Assembly: GCF_001625305.1 (NCBI RefSeq)
Contig: NW_017804387.1
Span: forward strand, 727,831 to 791,830
From: Branchiostoma belcheri
Taxonomy: Eukaryota; Chordata; Leptocardii; Amphioxiformes; Branchiostomatidae
Reading direction: 5' to 3'
Length of the DNA: 64,000 bases
Shown here piece by piece: positions 58,701-64,000 of the stretch; position 1 is the stretch's first letter; the number at the start of each line of letters is the position of its first letter. Position numbers and translations under genes: made by a program. Below the pieces are notes generated by a model. The model worked only from the letters and a program-made list of their open reading frames with translations, did not search any database and was not told where the DNA came from.

Positions 58701-61700
58701 CTCTAATGTTACATAATGCAAGTTTAATCATCTGCTGCCGTGCAACCCTGTCCCATACTGACCTTCCCCCTGATGTGATAGGACGTCCATCTTTGGTCCA
58801 CTTAAAGGTGGGTTCTGGGTCGGCCTCCCAGCGCGTTGTCATGGTAACGGTAGACCCAGGCACGGCGTAGTACGTACCGATGGGCGTCAGCCAGGCCGGG
58901 GTCACGTCTGAGAATAGAAACAGATGAGAAGTTGTTTTTTTTCTGTTACAACATCACATAACATGGCGACGGCACACTCTAGTTTTTTTCCACGTATTAT
59001 TTATGCCGCCACCAACGCAGACAAACGCATGAAGGGACAACAGACATATTTATTTTCACACCTGAGTCAAGTGAGGAAATTCCTTTTCATTTCAGCCATT
59101 TGAATGTGAATACACGTGATCAGGTGTGAATACACATCCCACCGCCATCCGGATCCGCGGATCCCACTACCGCCATCCACGTATTTTTACGTAGTTTAGC
59201 CATCCGCGTACTTTGTAAGGAAAATGTGACCTAGTTTTAGCCATCCGCGTATTTTGAGGAAATACGACATAGATGACTACGACGTATTTTGTAGGTTCCT
59301 CGCTCGCAAAATGCTAGCATCTGGGCCGTGAACTACACATTAGCCTTAATTTCTTGTTAAGTACTTTTCCCAAGGGCACAAGATCGGAGGCATGGCAGGG
59401 TGCGAACTCGGGACCTCTTGGTTCCGAGACAAGCGCTCTGTTGTTAGCCTGGGTACCATCCGGATTTTCGCTACGCAACGCTCGAAAAAACCGAGCGTTG
59501 CGTAGCGAAAATCCGGATGGTACCCAGGCTACTGTTGTTACGCCACCCCATAAAATGTGAATATAATTGAGTGGATTCATTCTTCAAGCTACCCGACATC
59601 TTGCACACGTCAGTCCCTCAGTAAGACATCCGGAGTTCTCGTTTAGAACTTTTAAGTTTTATTCAGCCTGTTACACAGAAGCTAGCACACAATGTGCGTA
59701 AGTAACATTTGCACTTCTTACCTCCAATGTGCAGTTTCGCCGACGACTGCGTGGATCCCCACTGGTTTTGGGCCACGCATTGATAGCGACCAAGATCACT
59801 CGCCTGTAGAACATAGATAGAGGAATTTGACAGAAATCTAGCCATGTAGTAAATATCTTTTGTACTGTCTTTTACGTCTGTTGTGTGGTTTAAGGGAGTA
59901 GAATTTTTATACTAGATACTTGATATCATGAATGAACGTATTGTGGGCAAAATATGCATTTGTGTTTCCATGTTTCTTAAAATGAGAAAAAACGGTGTTT
60001 AACAGTAGATGATAATAAATAGGTTATAATATTGTTGTAATGCACAGACTTTTAGTACTTAGTGCTAGAATGTAGCGTTTCAGTGTTCAATCCTAGGTTT
60101 CATATGCTGTAGACCACATATGGTCACATATGAATTTAGCCCATTTGGGCAAGAATATGGAATAAAGATTATTCAGTCATTATATATAACTGACAATATA
60201 GGAAGATCGCTAAATGATAAAAGAACGACATTATCCAAAATTTTAATTCTTTATACCAATGTTTACATACCCTTAGATCATTGATAGTCAGTGTGTTCGC
60301 TCCCACCACTATACGACCGCCGGTCTGCAAGGGGTCTTGCTGGATACCGTACCAAGTGTAGGTAATAGGCTCAGACCCTGTGGCTTCACACGTCCAGCTT
60401 ACGCTGGACCCCTCAACAAGGTCCCGGTCTGGTAGCGGCTGAATAACGGGCGGTGCTGAAAAAAATAAATGCTTTTTAAAAAGATCTGGGATTAGCTGGC
60501 GACGTGAGTGTGATGACAATGTGTGACTCAAATAATTGGTCAGATATCCAGGTGACTTGAATTGGACTAATGCTAATAAGACTGAATTTAGATGCTCTTT
60601 CTAACGAAGAGATAATTTGTGATAGTTTATTAGCAATTAAGTGCGGTAAAGAAAAGCGCCATTTCTTGTTTTACTCTGCCAGTCTTTTGCAGGGCACAGC
60701 ACAGTAATAGGGCTTTCCTATGTTAATATATGGGAATTATGTCAAAACAACGTGGTCAACATTCATATACCTGAGTTTTAGACCTTGAAGAACATACATT
60801 GGCAGGGTAGGCCAACCTCTCAAGTCTCCATTCCCAAAAAATGACAAAATCCTACGCACCTAAACCATGCGAGAATTCTACCCAAACATTGAAAAGTGAC
60901 CCCTGACCTCTCTGGACAGCTGATGACCGCATGTAAACCTATATCTTCTTCAGCCAGCCAAACAACACAAACATGGCTGCAAGTCTGTTTTTTCACCAAA
61001 ATTAAAATACTACAATCCTTACCTATAACATCCAAGTCCAAAACAACAACATTTCCCTAGAAAAAGACTTCTTTACACTCTACATTACATTGCCATCTCT
61101 ATATACTAAAACTGGGCCCTCTGCGCCTGCGCTATTACTAACCTTTGCCCTGCATTAGACCACTATCCCTAGTTGCTTCTTTGGTCGTTTTGCCGTTAAT
61201 ATACAGGTTGCAATATCATAAAATTGTCAAGAACCAAAGAAAATTGATAAGGTTCTTCAGAAGCTACGAGAACATCATTGTTTTCACCTCTGACTATTAT
61301 GTTCGCCTCGGTGACTGCGGTCCCAAAACTGTTCTCTGCGGTACACCTGTAGATCCCAGAATCCTCTTCGGTCACATCCGGGAGAATGAAGATGTGGTTC
61401 CAGTTGTGGAAACGAGATCGTCTCGGGAGGGCGACCTCGTTCCCAAAGTCATCCAGACGTGACCAGTAGATGTCTGGCCGCGGGCTGAAATAGATAGTGG
61501 TTATTCTTTTATATATATGTAGCATGTAAGAATTCATATTCTGTTAATGTTTGATGGAGAAATCTGTTGGAACGGAGTGAGGAGCCAGCCACTGGTCTAA
61601 GCACTATGAAGGACAGGACACGATTTCGAGCTACTTTGAAATATATGATAAACATCTAAAACGTAAACTATAAAAAAATCACCCATTTGAGTTTTAGACC

Positions 61701-63454
61701 ATGACAAGCATACATTGACAAGGTAGCCCGACCCGCCAAATTGTCCATTTAGTCCAAAAATCCTAAATTTCTCACGACATAACGTGCTTCGTTGGACCAA
61801 AACAAACTGTCGTGAACTATGACCCCTTCAATAGCCTCAGACTATAGGCAAACAGACCAACTTCTAGTTCTGCCTGGCAGTTCAAACAAGCCTTAAAGCC
61901 AGCTTTTCAACAAAAGAAAAAGAAAAATGTCAATATTAATCAACATATACTACGAAATAGCTGGTTTGCGGGTACTAAAAATGTGGTCTCTGAGCGTGCG
62001 CGAATAAGTGAACTTTGCTCGGAAGACATCGAAAGCTTATAATTTGGAATTATCTTACTATCCATTGGCAAAACAGTTCAGCGTCTCCGTCCCTCCTTTC
62101 AGTACGTCTTCGTCTTCAGCATTGAGAGCGATGGTTGCTGCACTTTCTATGGGATCTAAGACAAAGAAAAGACATGCTTATCTTTGAATATATACTAGTA
62201 GGTATAAGTTGATTCATCTATTGTACGTAGGCTATATCTCTCTGTATGTCTGCATGTAGTTAAAGAGCTTAGGAAATTCGCTGTACTTTTGTTGTGTCAA
62301 TAAAGTTCTGTCCGTAATCTGCCACTTAAGGCGCGGTCACATTTCCCAACCCGGGGCCCGGCCGGGCAGTCGTATGGTATAATGATATAAGACAACAAAA
62401 CATAAAAAAGTTTTAGAAAAATAACAATGCGCACTATTTGAGTATACTCTTAATACAAATTGTTTATTTTTCGTTCACGCAAACAACCCGGCCGGGCCCC
62501 GGCTTGGAAATGTGACCGTGCCCTTACCGCCACTTGAGACCGTGAGTTTGGTGGGTTGGCTGGTCCGGACGGAGATGTCTGTGTCGTCGGGCGCCGTGTC
62601 CATCACGTTCCGCACCAGGCAGTAGTAGTCCCCGCTGTCCGTCTCAGTCACGTACGAGAAGTACAGGTCGCCCGTCTTGTCCGAGATGAACACACGGTGG
62701 GTGTTGACGATGATGTTAGAAGGACTGTCTCTGTACCAGCTAAAGGAAAGGCCTGCAGACGAAAGGGTTTTTACAATATTTTTTGGCTACGCCTCAGGTG
62801 CGGGGCATTTTTAAGTGCAGGATTTACACATTGCAGTGTGTTTACTACCCTGGAAGCCAGAACTCGTTTTCCGGGCCGCAAAAGCCCTTCGCCCGCTGGT
62901 GTAAATTACCGCTACGGGGGAGTCTAGCCCGGGGGGAGTTTGACTGGCCCTACAAACGTAATAGGGCCGGACAAACCCCTCGGGCTCAACTCCCCCGTAG
63001 CGGTAACTTAGGCAGGCGGGCGAAGGGCTCTCGGCTGCCGAAGGAAAACGGCTAACGGCCCGATACTAGTTTGGCATCCAGGGTATGTGTTCACTGAATA
63101 ACGTACAATTTAGAAAGTCTAAAAAGAGTCAATTTGTTGCAAACAAACGGCATTTCACATAGCATAACTTCTCAGTTCTTATAAAATAATATTGCAATCT
63201 TTATCAATAACTTGACTAAACGGACGCAACACAACAAAGTTTACAAAGTGGTAGATATTCAAATGTTACAATAAAAGTATTCATATCAGTTCTGCTATTG
63301 TGAATTACAGCAGATTCAAACATTACATTATATCTACACATCAAATATTGACAATTACCTGGGTACGAGTCTGGTGGGTTACACTGTATAAAGGCTGACG
63401 CCCCGGCCTGTAGAGTCATTCCATTCCGTGGTGACGTGTCAAAGGGATCAACAA
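41809..63454 (-). CDS. Contactin-like IgCAM with membrane helix, cytoplasmic CARD and C-terminal Ig (5'-incomplete)
   Basis: Cell-surface adhesion receptor. Exons (minus): 63454-63359, 62752-62528, 62155-62059, 61484-61288, 60455-60271, 59803-59722, 58907-58763, 57869-57742, 55296-55124, 54548-54431, 54104-53922, 52958-52815, 52050-51980, 51391-51160, 50227-50119, 49765-49579, 48887-48794, 48417-48266, 47479-47452, 47127-47027, 46241-46076, 44080-43885, 42970-42708, 42005-41809. All join by GT/AG with matching phase to give 1188 codons before TAA. In order: Ig2 (CNPPDSYPGLSFSW, DSGDYYC), Ig3-Ig6, three FN3 modules, a membrane segment with ten Leu then CCCCCFCCC, basic KRVKKDRK, a CARD-like fold, a Thr/Asn linker, and a terminal Ig. 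The Ig2-Ig6 pattern is that of contactins; L1-type IgCAMs are the alternative. The start and Ig1 lie beyond the right edge. The least certain exons are 48887-48794 and the 3' edge at 51160. Confidence 0.85.
42136..42210 (+). mobile_element. M1 MITE fragment with internal deletion
   Basis: Has the left terminus GGCCATGTTGATTTG after TTA, then jumps to the internal M1 block GTACAAAGCAGCTGTAAAATG. Confidence 0.6.
42228..42502 (+). repeat. Dispersed repeat family R1
   Basis: Near-identical to 32068-32366, from AACATTTGCCAAGCAAAGGC to GAGTAAAAACAATATGTTTTC. It lies in the IgCAM intron before the last exon. Confidence 0.75.
42985..43165. repeat. Foldback with arms AACAAGTTTAAACTG / CAGTTTAAACTTGTT
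   Basis: Arms at 42990-43055 and 43090-43160 include TTTCCAACACAAGAAA and its complement, and ACTCACCC against GGGTGAGT. A half copy lies at 58095-58195. Confidence 0.75.
43469..43862. mobile_element. M1 MITE
   Basis: Full-length M1 copy with both termini, TTA on the left and TAA on the right. Its right end lies 22 bp inside the intron from the IgCAM linker-exon donor (43884). Confidence 0.8.
43885..44080 (-). other. IgCAM linker exon with NVT repeats
   Basis: A 196-nt exon encoding a low-complexity Thr/Asn/Ser-rich segment that ends in NMTNVTNVTNVTNVM. The DNA is a 9-bp repeat of the form AACGTCACC. It joins in phase between the CARD exon and the terminal Ig exon. Confidence 0.7.
44129..44607. 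mobile_element. MITE family M2
   Basis: TIR GGCCACAGCAAGTAATTTTT and its complement, with TTA duplicated (44126-44128, 44608-44610). Similar to 38025-38445. Confidence 0.8.
45480..45650 (+). mobile_element. LINE 3' fragment with C2H2-like zinc-finger remnant
   Basis: One frame reads CRVCSRVGKPKAGLSSHMRGH, a CxxC-x12-HxxxH motif like that at the C-terminus of several LINE ORFs. A stop and a (GAA)n tail near 45630 follow. No reverse transcriptase remains. Confidence 0.5.
45865..45965. repeat. Hairpin repeat (TCGAAACGTC class)
   Basis: The left arm has GAACCGACGCTTCTATGACTG and the right arm CGGTCATCGAAACGTCGTC, diverged arms of the class at 10086. Confidence 0.55.
46076..47127 (-). other. CARD-like death-fold domain of the IgCAM tail (two exons)
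   Basis: Exons 47127-47027 and 46241-46076 encode about 88 residues with the hydrophobic spacing of CARDs. The pattern is KKQLLKYREPIVEHV, PVVDHLVARGCIT, GGEISKLES, AIRRVLDVMPARPDPTFYHF and LADRLEGK, compatible with six helices. The phases (0 between them, 1 on each side) are compatible with module shuffling. A DED or death domain is the alternative. By family, such domains assemble by CARD-CARD contact into signalling oligomers. Confidence 0.72.
46334..46689. mobile_element. M1 MITE
   Basis: GGCCATGTTGATTTG to its complement near 46689, with TTA on both sides (46331-46333, 46690-46692). It lies in the intron between the two CARD exons. Confidence 0.8.
48266..48417 (-). other. IgCAM transmembrane exon: poly-Leu helix and Cys-rich juxtamembrane
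   Basis: Encodes VWLYGFFWFLFALLLLLLLLLL followed by CCCCCFCCCGHCC, then basic GRKRVKKDRKQ. This is a strong single-pass helix with a positive stop-transfer and many candidate S-acylation cysteines. The Leu and Cys runs are encoded by an imperfect CTG/TGC triplet tract (CAG-like on the plus strand). Confidence 0.85.
49235..49310 (+). repeat. Single dispersed monomer of the 77-bp satellite
   Basis: Contains ATCAATAACAAGGGTTCGC and TTTCAGTACCAAGGACGG, a diverged unit of the array at 56221-57450, about 7 kb away in the same gene. Confidence 0.7.
50440..50580. repeat. TCGAAACGTC-class repeat
   Basis: GTGACAGACGGTCACCGAAA, then CGTCGGCTGAATAAAAGAC and TTACCAACCTGGTGAAACTATTC. The last block recurs at 42040-42105. 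Confidence 0.55.
50925..51126. repeat. 30-bp minisatellite, seven copies
   Basis: Seven copies of CTATGCATCCTGGGAGTTTT-plus-10 bp in perfect 30-bp register. It starts 34 bp downstream (gene strand) of the FN3 exon ending at 51160. Because 30 is divisible by three, all frames look open and produce repetitive pseudo-ORFs on both strands. Confidence 0.95.
51545..51916. mobile_element. M1 MITE, right terminus damaged
   Basis: Left terminus GGCCATGTTGATTTG. The right side runs to ATAATCAAATCAACAT and then loses the final GGCC. Lies in an FN3 intron of the IgCAM gene. Confidence 0.75.
52504..52712. repeat. Foldback with ~95-bp arms
   Basis: Arms 52504-52605 and 52618-52712 share TTAGTAGAATATTCATCAAT and AGGTAGAAACACGTACCTCC with their complements, almost perfectly. 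Confidence 0.85.
53226..53608. mobile_element. MITE with TIR AAGCCCCTGTMACACATTCA
   Basis: The left end is mirrored by TGAATGTGTGACAGGGGCTT at 53608. Related ends lie at 55315, 56120 and 56159. Non-coding. Confidence 0.75.
55340..55728 (+). mobile_element. CR1/L2-like LINE 3' end
   Basis: Frames encode ERRMAAAESLFKAMLSPEHP, then after a frameshift NITVPYARTKRLQQSFL and a stop. This is the familiar C-terminus of CR1/L2-type reverse transcriptase ORFs. A (GAAA)n tail follows. It starts about 45 bp upstream (gene strand) of the Ig6 exon at 55296, in opposite orientation to the gene. Confidence 0.6.
55729..55793 (+). repeat. (GAAA)n microsatellite
   Basis: About 16 AAAG/GAAA units directly after the LINE fragment, probably its expanded tail. 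Confidence 0.95.
55794..56225. mobile_element. Fragments of the AAGCCCCTGTCACACATTCA MITE
   Basis: A right end TGAATGTGTGACAAGGGCTT closes at 56120 and a new left end opens at 56159. The latter runs directly into the satellite array. Confidence 0.6.
56226..57450 (+). repeat. 77-bp satellite array, ~15-16 copies
   Basis: Regular 77-bp period. Each unit contains the palindrome TAGTCATGAATGACTA, then AACAAGGGTTCACACATGGG and TTTCAGCACCAAGGACAGG. It lies within the IgCAM intron between the exons at 57742 and 55296. Units are about 90% alike by eye. Confidence 0.95.
58095..58195 (+). repeat. Half copy of the 42985 foldback
   Basis: Shares TTGTACAGTCGAAAATTTGG, GTTGGAAATTACAGTTTAAAC and TTCTACCAACAC with the right arm of 42985-43165. 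Confidence 0.6.
58340..58560 (+). repeat. Dispersed repeat, copy 2 (partner at 11559)
   Basis: Same ordered blocks as 11559-11760, including AACAGCCCACACAAGG and a CACCACCA segment. Confidence 0.5.
58960..59560 (-). mobile_element. Degraded tRNA-derived SINE, minus strand, with nested hairpin
   Basis: Tail at 58965-59095 (GCGACGGCACACTCTAG) and head at 59355-59560 (CCAAGGGCACAAGATCGG, GAACTCGGGACCTCTTGG) are separated by about 250 bp of unrelated sequence. The head is also split by the 87-bp hairpin at 59445-59531. Confidence 0.7.
59445..59531. mobile_element. 87-bp perfect hairpin element with 7-bp TSD
   Basis: Arms 59445-59484 and 59492-59531 are exact 40-bp reverse complements with a 7-nt loop (AAAAAAC). 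Termini are TAGCCTGGG and CCCAGGCTA. CTGTTGT is duplicated on both sides (59438-59444, 59532-59538). The 5'-TAGCC..GGCTA-3' ends resemble those of the 662-bp foldback at 883. Confidence 0.92.
60770..61135. repeat. Intronic repeat, copy 1 of a local pair
   Basis: Shares TTGAGTTTTAGACC-like, ACATTG.CA.GGTAG and CTCTGMGCSTGCGC motifs with 61685-62010, in the same order. The two copies lie in the introns on either side of the Ig3 exon 61484-61288. Confidence 0.5.
61685..62010. repeat. Intronic repeat, copy 2 of a local pair
   Basis: Diverged partner of 60770-61135 on the other side of the Ig3 exon; same orientation. Confidence 0.5.
62329..62523. mobile_element. TTA-type MITE (family M3) inserted at the Ig2 exon splice donor
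   Basis: Ends AGGCGCGGTCACATTTCC and GGAAATGTGACCGTGCCC with TTA on both sides (62326-62328, 62524-62526). Subterminal CCCGGCCGGGC. On the gene strand the donor after exon 62528 reads G-TAA-GGGC, so the duplicated TAA and the MITE's own G form the splice site. Confidence 0.82.
62847..63085. mobile_element. Foldback element, ~240 bp, with 10-bp TSD
   Basis: Arms carry AGCCCTTCGCCCGC and GTTACCGCTACGGGGGAGT-type blocks and their complements. The flanks TGTGTTTACT (62837-62846) and TGTGTTCACT (63086-63095) differ at one base. Lies in the intron upstream of the Ig2 second exon. Confidence 0.75.
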
Positions 63455-63927
63455 CTGTGAGGAAACAAGACATGCATTAAACAATACTGGCAATGAAAAC
63501 ATACATTGCCATGGCGACGGTGGTTGCTGTTAGGGTTATTGTTTGCATGGCACTGCCATCATTTCATGATTTTGAGGAAGACTTGGTACCTGTTAAGTCT
63601 AGACAGATACAGTGCACTCCTCCCCTGAGTGTATAGTGAACGAGCCCCGGGGTCACAGAAAGTAGGGCCATCTGGGGCAGAGAGGTCTTCCCAGGGGTTT
63701 CCAGGAATGTGGGCATAGATGTAGGTCAGAGACATGCCTGTGGACATTCCATGCCTGTACCATTCCTAGAATTCTTGCAAACTGCAAACAATACTGCACC
63801 ATTTTCCCTGAGACGTCGCCAAAAACTATCAGGGGGCCAAGATAGAATTTTAGCATTTTCTGGTAATTATATATATATTTGTATTTTAGGATAGGATAGA
63901 GTTGACCGGATGCAGACGAATGGATTC

Positions 63928-63980
63928 GATTTGATCCGGCTTAGATTCAGATCGAAACCAGATTGAAGCCGGATCAAATC
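63928..63980. repeat. 15-bp perfect inverted repeat
   Basis: GATTTGATCCGGCTT and AAGCCGGATCAAATC are separated by about 23 bp. Possibly part of a foldback cut by the window edge. 63455-63927 shows no further IgCAM exon that I can support. Confidence 0.6.
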
Positions 63981-64000
63981 ACATCTATTTGGCTTGATGT

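Noticed and set aside
63559-63856. Possible Ig1 exon of the IgCAM gene
   Set aside because: The frame ending at the GT after 63593 has the wrong phase for the next exon and lacks Ig hallmarks. Ig1 probably lies beyond 64000.

Overview
The window looks like invertebrate-chordate nuclear DNA, most likely an amphioxus (Branchiostoma). That is inferred from four things: intron-rich deuterostome-type genes (KLHL, CYP2-like P450, contactin-like IgCAM), tRNA-headed SINEs, RTE- and CR1-type LINE remnants, and an extreme density of foldback/MITE repeats. No database search was possible. All gene models are spliced by hand, and every junction was checked for GT/AG and phase.

Layout. 1-4620: repeats only, including an almost perfect 662-bp foldback with a 10-bp target duplication inside a SINE. 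4691-14256 (+): a seven-exon kelch-like gene. 14800-19300: repeats (LINE 3' end, microsatellites, foldbacks). 19349-25691 (+): a second, five-exon kelch-like gene of KLHL9/13 type, whose stop codon begins a CRE-bearing minisatellite. 26684-29671 (-): an intact 995-codon non-LTR retrotransposon ORF. 30240-32535: dispersed repeats. 32580-37351 (-): a complete seven-exon CYP2-like P450 with one in-frame TAG in exon 1. 38466-38978 (+): an isolated sialyltransferase exon with one in-frame TAG. 39090-41804: nested repeats. 41809-63454 (-): 24 exons of a contactin-like IgCAM that enters from beyond the right edge.

The standout is the IgCAM. Its ectodomain (Ig2-Ig6 plus three FN3 modules in this window) resembles contactins, which in vertebrates are GPI-anchored. 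This gene instead continues through a poly-Leu membrane helix and a Cys-rich juxtamembrane stretch into a CARD-like death-fold domain, a Thr/Asn-rich linker and a terminal Ig-like module that lacks the usual B-strand cysteine. All 24 exons join in phase to one stop codon. This suggests an adhesion receptor wired to death-fold (CARD) signalling, an architecture I do not recognise as described.

A second theme is transposons meeting splice sites. Two different TTA-target MITEs each sit exactly at a 5' splice site: the duplicated TAA is intron bases +2 to +4 and the MITE's first G is base +5. A SINE target duplication also covers the IgCAM stop codon.
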